From Galeopsis tetrahit (taxonomy: Eukaryota > Streptophyta > Magnoliopsida > Lamiales > Lamiaceae): a stretch of DNA of 64,000 nucleotides. Both the position numbers and the translations under genes were made by a program. The notes under the pieces are model-generated. The model saw nothing but the letters and a program-made list of their open reading frames with translations. It was not told the origin of the DNA and made no database searches. The stretch spans positions 34,681,381 through 34,745,380 of the forward strand of contig OY776131.1 in assembly GCA_963675135.1 (NCBI GenBank), written 5' to 3'. Positions 47,433 to 59,873 of this stretch are shown here, piece by piece. Numbering within the stretch: position 1 is the stretch's first letter; each line of letters begins with the position of its first letter.

Positions 47433-49280
47433 TCATCCTGCCCCTAATCTGATTAGAGTATAGAATTTTGGTGTTGCCAAAACTCATATCAGTAGAGTAC
47501 AGGTTAGATCAATAGTTTGTAATCTAGAACTAAGTCACCTAAGTTGTGTTATAAAGCTTAGTAGTATTGAAGATGTTTAAGTCTAGTCTGAGGAATCAGT
47601 TGATTACTCATATGTTTTATCACGCACTCGCTCAAGAGAAGAAGACTAAAGACTAGAAGACCCCTAGATCTCATTGGTGAAATCAGATCTAAAGGTTGAT
47701 GTATACCTTATAGACTGAAAGTAACTATATAACAATGTGCAAGTGAAATCAGAAGTCTATTCAACAGATATGAGCTCGTCTGTATCTTGTCAAAGAAAAC
47801 CTCACATAGCATTAAAGCTAAGACTCATCTGAAAAATCAGATGACAGTTAGTATTTATGAATGAAACACCTTTACAAGTGTTAGTTCATATATGTTAACT
47901 AAGTCAAAGGAAGAAGAGGCACAAAAAACAGAAGACAAAGAGAATGTCAGATTCGATCTGAATTGTTCAATCAGAAGATAAGACAGAAGTTCAACTAACT
48001 TGATGATGTGGACCAATGCTGTCTCGACAGCAAGTCTACGAAGTTGACTTGAACTAGGTCACTCAGAGATTCGTCAGAACAGGTACAAGCATTAAATGCA
48101 GACTTACCTACTTTGGTAATGAAGTACAAGATTCACCTGCAACTAACTATTCAAGGACGATCTCGGACCATACTTGGAAGATTTATTTGCAATGGCTAGT
48201 TCTCACCAACGGCTAGTTCGAAGCCCAAATCCTCTATAAATACATCACTCGTTCTTTGGAACAAGGTACCGGAAACCCTACAAGCAAGAACTCTCATATT
48301 CAGCTGATATCAAGAACAACCAGTTTTCAAGAAACATTCTAAGTGTCGAGTTCTTTAGAGCCTGCAAAGTATTCAATCCTTAGTATTCTAAGTTTCCGAT
48401 CCTAAGCCTGCATAAAGAATCATATCTTTAGTGCTTAGAATTATTTGGTTATACACGCATCTTTACATTTCGAAAGAAACCATTGTAAAGGTTGTTTGTT
48501 ACCTAACCAACAAGCAAATTCGTGGCCTCAGATAGATGTTGAGGTTCTCGATCGAAAGTCTTCTCTTGGGACTCTAAACTTAGCAAGATAGTGAATTTCA
48601 CTATTGAGATAGTGAGATTGGACGTAGGATATTGAGATCCGAACCACTATAAATACTTGTGTTTTTATAGCTTTATTTATCATTCAGAATTATTCATTCA
48701 TACTGCATATATCTTGATACATACATATTTTGATAAATAACATTGTTTTTAAAAGAGTCAAAATCCACTAAGTGTTGTTTTATAAATCAGCAGATATCTT
48801 TATCAGCTGATATCATTCATATTGTTTTAAAGTCATTCTTTAAAAGGTTTTCATATCAACCCATGAGTCTAAACATTTAGGGCCTACACAATTTCGCACC
48901 TATAGCTTTTGAGATAGCTTTCGAACTGACCAGCTAAATTCAGCAGTCAGTAAGGTTGTTATCTTAATCTACTATATTACACTTCCGCACTCTGAAGATC
49001 AGATCATCTTATTTGCATTTAGACGACTGAGTATATAACTCTTTTGTTGTCTCATCTGATCTATATTACGAATTTTTTTTAAACATCCACACAGCCTATT
49101 CACCCCCCTAGACTGTGATCATACTCGTTTTGGGACCAAAGAGTAGTATCAGAGCAGTGGTTCTAACGAGTTGTTGATTCTGTTACTTAACTTCTTAAGG
49201 AAGAAGTTCTTGTAGCTCTCTTGAACAGTTCTTGATTTCGAAAAACCTCATTTTTCATAAAACTCATACATATATTCATT

Positions 49281-50778
49281 ATGGGTGGAGACTCTCACAC
49301 AAGTAAACTGCCTAAATTTTCAGTTGAAGAATATGATCTATGGAAAGGCAGAATGGAGGTTGCTTTTAATCAGATTCATGATCTGATGTTGGACGTGATC
49401 TCAGATGGACCCATCACCGTGATGGCTCCGAATACAGCCACTGAAAACCCTGAAGTTCCAGTTGGTCAGCTAGTGCCAAAAGATAGAGTTGATTTCACTC
49501 CTGATGAAGCAAAACATCACAACCTTGATTGAATAGCTAATAACATGATTTTAACCTCTGTATCTAATGAGTATGCTGGTAAAATTATTCGTCTAAAGAC
49601 TGCTAAAGAAATGTGGGATACATTAGCTATCATGTGCGAAGGCACAAAGCAGATTAAGGAAAATAAGCTCATTACAGCAGTACAGAAGTTTGATAACTTC
49701 AAGATATTGCCTGGTGAGACTATTGACCAAATGGACAATAAATTTACTAGAATTCTCAATGAGATCACAGACTTAGGGAATTCTCAATGAGATCACATAC
49801 TTAGGTAAGACATACTTGCAAAGCAAAATCAATGCTAAAGTATTGTATGCTTTACCTAAGATTTGGCAAACGAAAGTTTGGATCATTAAAGAAAACAGAG
49901 ATTTCAAAAATTGGTCTATTCAAATATTGTTTCAAACTCTTAAGGCTCACGAATATGATGTTGATAGAGCACAAGAGACAGGTGATGAACAGGTGTCAAC
50001 CTCTTCTTCTAAAGTTGTTGCATTTAGAGCTTCAGTTGCCACCAAAGGTTCTAGTCGATTTGGAAAGGAACCTAAAGTGAGAGAATAGACGACCTATATC
50101 CCATCAGACCTGAGTTTGCAAGAACAAATGACATTGATGATGAAGAGATTTGATAAGCTTCAATCTCAACATGGTAAATACAAAAACTTCTATAAGAGTT
50201 ATAAAGATAAAAGATCATCTACCCATGAAGGAGGCTCATCATCTTCATATAAGTCCAAGGACCGATCAGAACACACTCCAGAGCGTAGAAGGGAAGAACC
50301 TAGTTCTTCGAGACGAGAAGAGTCATCTGATCGAAGAGGGAGTAGCAAAAGAGATGTTACCCCTAGTCGCAACTCTAGGGATGGTAAGGATCTTTGTTTT
50401 ACTTGCAATAAACCTGGTCACTTCAGTGTTGATTGTCCAAATCTAAGTCCTAAGGAGCGAGAAGCGCTCAGAGCTCGAAGAGAGAGGAGATTCGCCTCCA
50501 GACGGAAAGCTATGATGGCATACAAAGAAAGTAGTAGTTCAGATGACGATCTACCTTCTTCAGATGAATTTGGCTTTCTCTCTGATGACGATGAAACTCT
50601 CATTGATGATCATTGCTTGATGGCAAGAGAAGAAAAAGAGGTAAACTTGAAAACGGTTTCCATTCATTCCTCTTATTCACTCACAGATGAGTCCGACGCA
50701 TCTACTACCGATTCAAAGGATCACCTTCAGTTCACTTGTGAACAATTGAAGATTGATCTTAGACTGGCTACAACAACA
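49281..50778 (+). pseudogene. gag: gag of element I, copy 3
   Basis: As copy 2, with an additional private nonsense codon, TAG at 50086-50088 (GAG in copies 1 and 2). Knuckle intact. Same shared TGA and ~26-bp duplication. Confidence 0.88.
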
Positions 50779-51629
50779 TGTTAGAAGAAATTGCACCGTA
50801 GATGGCTAAAATCACTTTTTAGAAAATGAAGAATCGAGGCTTGTGTAAACACAATTTCCTTAAAATAATATTCGTCCTTCACTCTCGGTGCTAGTGACTA
50901 TTATGACGTTTGTTTCCCAGGATACAACGATTAGATAGCAACAATACTAGCACAATTATTTTGCTTACGGCGAACCGAGAAATTGCCCGGAATATATCAC
51001 CGGAGTGCCAAAGGAACGAGATAAAAATGAATGCAAAATAGCGTAGCAATTACCGGAAAATGTTTGTATCTCTTTCCAATCTTGTTTTCGTGTGTTTCTC
51101 ATTATTTTCGGGGCTGATGGGTTGCAACTACTTATATAGCCAACCCAAATGAAAATGAAACTGCTGTGAATTTATTGAGGCACTAATGCCTTTGACAAAA
51201 ACTGCCGCATGACCAAAACTGCCAAAATAAATTCAAGTTTAATGATAATTCAAGCTGGACCAAAACTGTCACAGCACTATCTTTGTAACTTTCAATTTTA
51301 ATGCACGTAACCTTTAGCCTTTTTAAATTCAAACGAAACTGTCTGATTTTTAATTTATTTCGACAATTTCGATTTTGATTTATTTCGACGGTTTCGAGCA
51401 AGAAAATTCGAGGTAAAATTAGCTTGTCCGTCCGCTACCAAATCGGTGCGACATTCGTGCAATATTTACAAGCTATATTTTCCAATATAGGATAAAAACC
51501 ACTTTGTTTTTTCCTACTCAAATTTTAGTTACAACAATTGTTTGAAAAATCATTTCGCATTCATTCCAACTCCAAAATGGGCGAATGAGATATCGAGTCG
51601 AAGCTCACTTCGAAGCACATTTTCCAACA
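50779..51629 (-). repeat. 3' LTR of element J (copy 3)
   Basis: Third copy; carries more private substitutions than copies 1 and 2 (for example near 51205 and 51344). Confidence 0.9.
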
Positions 51630-52300
51630 ACACCCCACATGAATGGAAATTAATACAAACACCAAAATATTTTTGTGATATAAATCGACGTTAGAAACTT
51701 GCATAGGATAGGTAGGTGTCACCCTTTGAACCTTCCCTTGTGAAAGCACACTTACTTTACTAGTTAGGTAGTAGACGCGATGTCTTTGAACTATCAACTG
51801 TACGTAAATGATAATGCACTCCACTGAAGCGGCCCCACTTCTCTCTTACATAGGTGATCCTTGCAAGAATTTCTCTCAAATTCTTCTTGAATCATTAATA
51901 GCCACTTTGCTAATCCTCATACTATATCACTGTAGCATCTTTAGGCAATGGACTTTTAGGGTTTTAATTATCCCCACATGACAGTGATTTACGATTTAGA
52001 CAATTAGGTTGTCCTTTTGAACCTAGTTCTTGGGATCTCCAGTCATTTAGGTAAGGTTTTCCTTCATCTCAACTCATCTTCTCTAAGGCTTTTTAGTCTC
52101 ATTCCTTTTAATGATGCCATAACTAACTCTCGATATAACCCTTTGGTTAATGAATCTGCAATATTATCCTTAGACCTCACGTAGTCTATTCAGATAACTC
52201 CAGTGGAGAGTAGTTGTCTAATGGTATTACGTCTACGACAAATATGTCTAGACTTACCAGTGTACAAATTGTTGTGTGCCCTCCAAATTAAATTTGAGGG
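51630..52300 (-). pseudogene. Element J RNase H tail (copy 3, deleted)
   Basis: Same RNase H remnant with the 109-bp deletion in its 3' UTR portion. Confidence 0.75.
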
Positions 52301-52860
52301 TCATACAGCAGAAATAATAAGTGCTAGCTATTGTTATGTGCATTACCAATGAATACATCATTAACAGTTTAAGACTTATTTTCATTTTCTTAAGTGGTGG
52401 AATAGACACCTTTGCTAGACACCCCCACACTTTCAAGTGTTTGTAGGATAGTGCCTGACTATGCCATAATTAATATGGACTTTTGTCTATTTTCTCTCGT
52501 GGCACCTTATTTAAAAGGTAATTTGCAGTCAACACTGCTTCTCCATACATATTTTGAGGTAACCCCAAATTTAGCAATATTGTATTCTCTTTTTTTTTTC
52601 TTCAATGTTCGGTTTTTGAAAAGCATGAACTTATCAAAAGCTTCATCTTTATTCTTTAGAAGATACACAAAATACAATTTTGTGCTATCATCTACAAATG
52701 TGGTAAAATATTTATTTCCACCACGAGTTTGCACGATTTTTAAATCACACACATTTCTATTAATTAAATCAAGTGGTTCACTATTTCTTTCAATAGTTTG
52801 GAAAGATGACCCAGTCATTTTCGTTTCCACACAAATCTCACATTTGTGATTTGTATTAAT
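52301..52860 (-). pseudogene. pol: Element J integrase fragment
   Basis: On the minus strand the text reads CEICVETKMTGSSFQTIERN, then PLDLINRNVCDLK, YFTTFVDDSTK and YLLKNKDEAFDKFMLF: integrase core of a Tork/Tnt1-like copia element. The first catalytic Asp (normally HSDVCDL) has become NRNVCDL. The integrase C-terminal KVWGCLAKVSIPPLKK lies at about 52390-52436, then the frame jumps to RNase H near 52300. RT is deleted. Several frameshifts. Confidence 0.78.
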
Positions 52861-53828
52861 ATGGAGTTTTGGTTGCTATTTATAAATTCATCAATTTTCT
52901 TAACGAATTAAAATTAACACATCCCAAACAACCATCTCTCGAATTTTGGTTTAAAAACCCTTTTCGAGTTAACCACTAAGAAATTTAGAGGAACCGCCCG
53001 ATAATAAATTTCTTCATTTCGGCATCCTTTATTCTATACTTCTTGTCTAAATACTCCACGTTTCTCTTGTGGACGACACTCCAATACATCACATCGTAGG
53101 ATGCATATCACCAAAATTTATTTATCAAATAATTTCAAAATTTCTTGTAGCATCGATTGCAATTATTAATCTTCTTGACTTAATTCTTGTCACGGAAGAA
53201 TACGTATCAAAGGCAAGAAATCTTTCGGATTAAATTCAAAATGAAATTTGCCTCTTCAAGCAAAAATATACATTTTTTTTTAATTAAACGTCCAAATCAA
53301 CATTTGATGTTAACTAGTGATATGATCCAAGAGTTTCACATCTTTCATATCATTAAAAGAATTTAATTCACAAGGCGCTCATGAACTCTATCATAGGCCC
53401 AAATATATTCTTTTTAAATTGTTCAAACCCTTGATGATTTGACCATTTCAGTCCACTAGACCAACTAGATGGTCTAATTATTTGATTTAAGGATCCATTT
53501 AAACCAATCAATTAATCAATTCTATATCACAAATCTGGAAATTATACACTAGACTAGGCCTTCCAAGCGATAGTCATATTTTATAAAATTTGACATATTA
53601 TGAATCAACATAAAATCAAGTAAAAGAATGGCATTCACACCTTTGATTTAAAAACCCACTTTATCAAAATAAACATACTCTTTTGAATAAAATAAGGTTT
53701 TACGTCATTAATCATTTTTGCCAAAAATAATTATAATTAACACAAAAAAGGAACAAACATAATAATGAACCTCTCTAAATCATCATCTCTTCGTATTAGC
53801 CATCTCGAAAAAAATATTGTTTTAAGAT
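52861..53828 (-). other. Element J 5' internal region, noncoding
   Basis: About 970 bp between J's 5' LTR and the integrase piece. No gag or recognisable PBS is readable; AT-rich with poly(T/A) runs. J is therefore an internally deleted, nonautonomous element. Confidence 0.5.
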
Positions 53829-54659
53829 TGTTAGAAGAAATTGCATCGTAGATGGCTAAAATCACTTTTTAGAAAACGAAGAATCGAGGCTTGTGTAAAC
53901 ACAATTTCCTTAAAACAATATTCGTCCTTCACTCTCGGTGCTAGTGACTATTAGGACGTTTGTTTCCCAGGATACAACGATTAGATAGCAACAATACTAG
54001 CACAAGTATTTTGCTTACGGCGAACCGAGAAATTGCCCGAAATATATCACCAGAGTGCCAAAAGAACGAGATAAAAATGAATGCAAAATAACGTAGAAAT
54101 TGCCGAAAAATGTTTGTATCTCTTTCCAATCTTGTTTTCGTTTGTTTCTCGTTATTTTGGGGGTTGATGGGTTGCAACTACTTATATAGTCAACCCAAAT
54201 GAAAATGAAACTGCTGTGAATTTATTGAGGCACTAATGCCTTTGACAAAAACTGCCAAAATAAATTCAAGTTTAATGATAATTCAAGCTGGACCAAAACT
54301 GTCACAACACTATCTTAACTTTCAATTTTAATGCACGTAACCTTCAGCCTTTTTAAATTCAAACGAAACTGTCCGATTTTTAATTTATTTCGACAGTTTC
54401 GATTTTGATTTATTTCGACGGTTTCGAGCAAGAAAATTCGAGGCAAAATTAGCTTGTCCGTCCGCTACCAAATCGATGCGACATTCGTGCAATATTTACA
54501 AGCTATATTTTCCAATATAGGATAAAAATCACTTTATTTTTTCCTACTCAAATTTTAGTTACAACAATTGTTTGAAAAATCATTTCGCATTCATTCCAAC
54601 TCCAAAATGGGCGAATGAGATATCGAGTCAAAGCTCACTTCGAAGCACATTTTCCAACA
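53829..54659 (-). repeat. 5' LTR of element J
   Basis: 831 bp, TGTTGGAAAATGTGCTTCGA to TTCTTCTAACA on the minus strand. Partner of 40825-41675. Lacks a 12-bp segment near 54255 and a few bases near 54315 that the other LTR has. Followed by CAGCA, the TSD, and then I's gag. Confidence 0.88.
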
Positions 54660-55738
54660 CAGCATATGTAGAAGCTGAAGATGAGACTATTCGTCTGAGA
54701 GGTGAATTAGTTCGGCTGAAGGAGCAAAAGCCAGAAGAGTGCCTTAAACTCAAGACTCTAAATGAAAGGTTGTCTGAAGAATTGTCTCAGTTCAAAGACA
54801 AACATTCATATTTGAGTCAGGTTTATAAAACACAAGTTCTAACTTGTTCTAACGACGCCAAAGAACTAATTGATCTCAAAGTTAAGCATGAGAAACTCAT
54901 TAGCGACCACAAATAGCTAATAAAAGAGAAGAACCTTTTAAATCTAAAGGTAGCCGAGACTAACAGAGCAAGGGAAACTATTAATCAATGTAATGGCTTT
55001 AACCGAAGTCTAAAAGTGAAAACATGAGTAGGCTACGAAGGCAAGCCTTTTGTAAATCAGGTGCGTGAAAATTCAGCTGATGAAACAGAAGACGAACCTG
55101 AGCTGAATGGCCTGGAAAAGTCTTCTACAACTGACAGTGTAGAACGTTCTGATTCTACTACTAAAGTGATTGATCTGACCAAACACCCTAAGAAGTCTGA
55201 GGTCATCCAAAATCCAAAGCCTCCGTTTCCAGTTGTGGCTGATCCTAAGCTGAATTTTCTCGTCACCAAACATGGTGGTCGACCAAAGGATTCTAAGGAG
55301 AAGCTTCGCATTCTAAGGCAGAAGACTTGCGGTCACCTGCTGTAGATTGTGTTAGCACAACAGCTAGGTTGTAATCAGCCTGGATCCTCTGTTCAGAAAT
55401 CTCAGCTGAAAACAACCAAGCCGAAACAAAAGGCTAAGAAAAAGTCTATTGAAATTGCACCTCCAATTTCTTATGAAATAATCAACAGACTTGGAATTTG
55501 GCTTCTATCACTAAAAGTTGATGCACCCAAGCTGAATGAAAATCAGAACTATTATGAATTTCAAACAGTCGACACTACTAAAACTTCTTCAACTAAGGAA
55601 AAAGTTAAGAAGGTTTGGTATTGCGATGCCCGTGGGAACAAGCTAAAATGCTCAAAATTGTTCAGAAGAGCAATGTATATTTGGGTTCCCAAGGCCAAGG
55701 GTAGTACTAACACCCAAGGACCCAAGTCAAATACCTAA
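54660..55738 (+). pseudogene. gag: gag of element I, C-terminal part
   Basis: Continues directly from the part cut at 40824: AYVEAEDETIRLRGELVRLK begins a coiled coil (54664-54910), as in B's Gag. TAG at 54914-54916 and further breaks near 55027 and 55343 interrupt it. The end (KKVWYCDARGNKLK ... YIWVPKAKGSTNTQGPK, TAA at 55736-55738) matches the C-terminus of B's Gag (VYVDARGKQLSHLE ... WVPKGTANLSGPK). Confidence 0.82.
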
Positions 55739-55968
55739 GCAATAATTTACTTTCAGGGTCGCGTGGATCTATAGATGAAAGGAGGATCAGAAGCTGAACT
55801 ATGGTACATAGATTCAGGCGCTTCACGTCACATGACTGGAACAAAGCACCTCTTTACAATTCTCAAAGAAAAGAAAGGTCCACGAGTCATCTTTGGTGAC
55901 AATTCTGTTGCTAAAACCAGGGGAATTGGAACCTTAGTAAATGGGGATATATCGGTAAAAGATGTAAA
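55739..55968 (+). pseudogene. pol: pol of element I, protease only
   Basis: In the same frame as gag after TAA, then an in-frame TAG at 55772-55774. Protease motif LWYIDSGASRHMTG at about 55799-55840, then GPRVIFGDNS and GTLVNGDISVKDVN. Similarity ends near 55968, where an AT-rich sequence begins; the rest of pol is not in the window. Confidence 0.82.
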
Positions 55969-56544
55969 TATAAAATCAAATGTGTATTACTATATGCCAA
56001 AAAAATTCTGAAAAATTCGCCCAAAAAATTAAGTGTTCAGAATATCTCTAGACTTGTAGTAGTACACTTTTGGCTTTGTAGTAATACTATTATGATCATG
56101 TAGTAACATAAATTTTGATCATGTAGTAAAGCAATACTTGAAAGTAAAAAAAAAAATTGTTAAGTTTGGCCTGCATTAACTCACGTTGACCCGAGTTTGA
56201 TCCACAAATTTTTGTCTCAAATTTACCTTAATTAGTTATATTTCACGTATGAAATATTTCATATAAATTTTTGTCATATTATAATGGCAACAAACAGGTA
56301 ATCTCAATATGTATGTATATTGTATGTAGAGAAATTTATATGCAATATTAGCACACATTAAAAAGGATACAAAATATTTTGCAAATTTTATGTGGGTTAA
56401 ATTGGATCAAATAAATCTTCTCATAAAAATCATGTAAATACAAACAAACTAATTTGATCCCAAATTTGTATTACTATAAAAGAAATTAAGAAAAAATATG
56501 TGTTACTATAAGGAAAATATGTCTTATTATAAGAAAAAAAATAA
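55969..56544. other. Unassigned AT-rich repeat
   Basis: Many TTACTATA and GTAGTAA words. Part (56160-56300) resembles 31100-31260. No ORF of interest. Confidence 0.35.
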
Positions 56545-59016
56545 GGGGGAGTTGCACCTAGAGACACCCCACTAAGTGTTTTAGCTAATTAATCCAATTG
56601 ACTTTTGATAAAGCAAATAAAGCCAATTTCGAAATTTTGTGACACATATACCCTTGAATTCATTATATTTGATAATGCAGAATTAGTCAAATGAATTTAA
56701 AATTTTAAATTCCAAATGCACAAAACTTTCCTCGCATTTCAATATATCTATTTCCTTAATTCCCGACCTTTCTAAAATATTTTGTGCATTGAATGCAATC
56801 AATTTTACATAATCTTTAACCAAAATTACACTCATCGATTGAAAAAGGAAGAAGAGTTTTCGAAATTATTTATGCACATCTATTTAAAATTCAAATATAA
56901 TTATTATTTATAAGTCAACTAATCAAATTATTTCTTCATCCAAATATGCGCATCAGTAATCTTAAACAAAAAATAAAAAATTTATGATTTAACTGAATAT
57001 ATATTATTTTTATATTTAATAAATTCTGATCTCCAATTTAAATATGCATAATAAAAAAATGCGTATGCAATTAAAAATACATATTTATAATATATATGCA
57101 AAATATTTATTGCATATACAATAAAAATTGTTGCATATTTTCAATGATATGCAAAAATATTCATATTGTTAATAATATTTTCAATGATATGCAAAATATT
57201 TATTGCATATACATTAAAAAATATGTTGCATATAACTTAAAATATTTCATAATTTTCACGGTAATTAATCATCTGCATTCATACTTCTTTTAAGCGCATA
57301 TTCATATTGTTAATAATATTTTTTTAATAAAATATTTATTAGTAAATATTAATAAATGATTTTTTTGAATATCATTTACACATACATACTAGTTATTTAC
57401 GATTTTTATATTTCTTTACACATTATGAAATTGAAATTTGGTGTACTGCATTTACTCGTAATTTTATAATTGCATAGAGCAACATGAAAATTGCAAATTC
57501 TAATTGCATATAACAACATAAAAATTGCATAACACTTAAGTAATTGCATATACATACAAATATACGCAATAAATTGGGTTTACATATGCAACGAAAATTG
57601 CATGTTGAATTGCACGTTGCTGCGTTAATCTATCAGCAACTAGTTAATCTTCACAACAACTGCACGCACAGTCTTCACAGCATCATAACCTTCGCAACAA
57701 TCTGCATAATCTTCACAACATCAGCACAATCTAATCAGAAACAAAATTTTAGCCCACAATTTCTAACTAAATATTCATAGACACGAATTAGAATACTGAT
57801 AGGCATAAACAATATGAATAAATCAATACATACAACCTTGAAACATATCTCAACAATTTGTATAGTCCGCATATGATGAACCTTTGCTTCATCTCAAACT
57901 TCAACAGTTTATAAGCATAATTATCAATAAAATCGGCCAACAATTAACAATTAATCAATGTTAATCAGCGGCACAATACGATCATCACCGTCGATCCTCA
58001 CGGCTGAACATCAATTCAAGCGGTTACCACCGGCGAACACAACAAAATTACCAACTAGAACGGTAAAATTCAAATCAACGGAACAAAAACACCAATCCGC
58101 AAAAACAGAGTAGCGACCAACTCCGACGACAATCAAATAGGAAATCTGCAGATCAACATCCAATGCCCAAGCACGATCGATTAGAAAACTACTCAAATAC
58201 CACAACTCGAATTCCTCAAAATCAACGGTGAATAGCAATCGATTGCACGACGCTGTAGTCGAGGGCGAGCGCGTCCTCTCTTTCTCCGGCGCCGACCACT
58301 CTCGGACGGCGCAACTAATCAAGCAGCTAATCAAATACAATAAATCCAATCAACAATTACAAATCAGAAAACTATAAACAACTCGTAGAAGACTAAGGAA
58401 AAATTTATGACCTTAAATACAGATTGACTAGAGAGTGAAAACGCCGCCGTAGAAAACCCTAGCCACCGTTCGCACACATTGAAGGAGCAAAGAGCGAACG
58501 AATTCAGATCGATTCTCCAAAATCTCATCTGAATCAATGCATTTGGTGTTCAACTCGATGAATTCTTCCAGATCGATGAATCCATCGTCGTCGTTTGATG
58601 AATAAACCGATCAGTGGGTAAATTGCATGTGTTGTTTGGATGCGGAATCACACCGAAAATTCGTTGAATATGAAGTTGATCCGAAAGATAAATCGATTGA
58701 TAGAATCAATTTAATCAATTTTTTTTGGAAATGCAATTCTCAAATTCGGATCGTGCGTATTGATGGAAATGAGAAGATTGAGGGGAATGACATTTAATTT
58801 GAAATAAAAGATTTTGAGATTTTGGGATGATTGAGTTAGTGGTTACGGAATTTATGAGGGATTTTAAAATATTAATATGTATTTAAGGTTTTAAATGAAT
58901 TATTAAGGGCGCATTAGGTATATTAAGTAGGAATTTGGCTTTAATTGCTTTACTATAATTATTTGGTTTTAATTGTAGTAGGGGTATGAATTTTAGCTTC
59001 TATTGTTAATAAACTC
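56545..59016. mobile_element. Mutator-like element K (nonautonomous)
   Basis: 2472 bp flanked by a 9-bp direct repeat, AAAAAATAA (56536-56544 and 59017-59025). The ends resemble each other as imperfect ~80-bp inverted repeats (ACCCCACTAA ... AAAGCAAATAAAGCCAATTT against ACCCCTACTACAATTAAAAC ... AAAGCAATTAAAGCCAAATT). The TSD length and long TIRs point to Mutator; the A-rich TSD is weak evidence alone. No transposase. The 58000-58600 part is richer in GC and looks like a leader exon on the minus strand, with AAACCCTAG-like words; the minus ORF 58349-58011 is not recognised. Confidence 0.6.
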
Positions 59017-59053
59017 AAAAAATAACACATACTTGTTCTTATAATTACATATA

Positions 59054-59825
59054 TCTATATATATATAATAACAGGATAGTGGCTTCTGAGCAAGTTCCCG
59101 CCTAAATGTTAAATTATTAAAATATTATTATTGTTATAAGTTCCACCAATAAAATATCATATTTTAAAATTATTTTCCTCTCTCTTCCTTTATTTTCATT
59201 TTCTCTCTTATCTCTCCATCCATTTTCTTCTCCATTCTCTCTTCTATAATCTTCTTCCCTAACAAATTATAATCAATTTTTTTTTAAAAATCTATTATCC
59301 TTTCATTCTCCATTCTACTCTCTCCACCCTTTTTCCCGTAATTTTCTGTTCTTTTTTTCTTCATAGTATGTTTTATCATCGGGTCTTCTAACAAATTATC
59401 CCCAAAATTAACAAATTATTATGAGTTTTTAATTTTTGATTTGCTTTCTCTCTGTCCAATGTCTTTAGCGGATTTGAAATTAAGTTTTATAAAAGTTAAC
59501 TTGATTGAGAAAGATTCTAATTTGGAACGATTCAATTCACACGATTGTTGATGTAGTTAATTTGCAAATTGATGATGTATTCAGTTTTTTTTTTACTTTG
59601 TACTATTAAACAGGCTTTCTACTCATTTTTTTTGTTTCGGTTAAACAAGATTTGACAAATAATTTGCAATCCTTAATTTAAAATATTCCAAATTCACACG
59701 TATGATGTTAATTCTATTGTATGTGTACAAAAATCATTTATTAATATCACATTGTTTATATAAATTTATTAATTTATATAAATTTATTAATTTATAAACC
59801 GTGCATCGCACGGGAGAAATACTAG
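59054..59825 (+). mobile_element. Short nonautonomous Helitron
   Basis: Starts TCTATATATATATAATAA after an A and ends with a perfect hairpin (CCGTGC-ATC-GCACGG, 59799-59813), then GAGAAATACTAG and T at 59826: the canonical Helitron terminus (CTAG, insertion between A and T, no TSD). 772 bp, no Rep/helicase. Confidence 0.72.
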
Positions 59826-59873
59826 TTTATCCTTATAGTAACATATGTAAAGTATTGAAAAGTTGGGTTACTA

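Larger units (their letters stand above)
47433..52300 (+). repeat. 4977-bp tandem unit, copy 3 (109 bp shorter)
   Basis: Contains I LTR (47433-49141), gag (49281-50778), J LTR (50779-51629) and J tail (51630-52300). It lacks 109 bp at about 51831 between two GAAG words. After 52300 the sequence continues into the rest of J, so this copy joins the original right flank. Confidence 0.93.
37468..55968 (+). mobile_element. SIRE-type copia element I, 5' part, with element J inserted and a 4977-bp triplication
   Basis: 5' LTR 37468-39187, PBS 39190, gag from 39327, interrupted by J at 40824. After J, gag resumes at 54660 and ends at 55738; protease follows and similarity stops near 55968. RT, 3' ORF and 3' LTR are not in the window. 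The 37479-42455 segment is present three times head to tail. The bases before the LTR, ATTGG (37463-37467), are the candidate TSD. Confidence 0.85.

Noticed and set aside
37479..52300. Triplication as a pure assembly artefact
   Set aside because: The copies carry private and shared variants and one a 109-bp deletion, which an artefactual repeat would not show. Not fully excluded without reads.
52412..52849. 145-codon plus-strand ORF
   Set aside because: Antisense of J's integrase fragment, whose minus-strand reading has clear copia motifs.
58011..58349. 112-codon minus-strand ORF in Mutator-like element K
   Set aside because: Contains no domain I recognise and is probably leader sequence; not reported as a gene.
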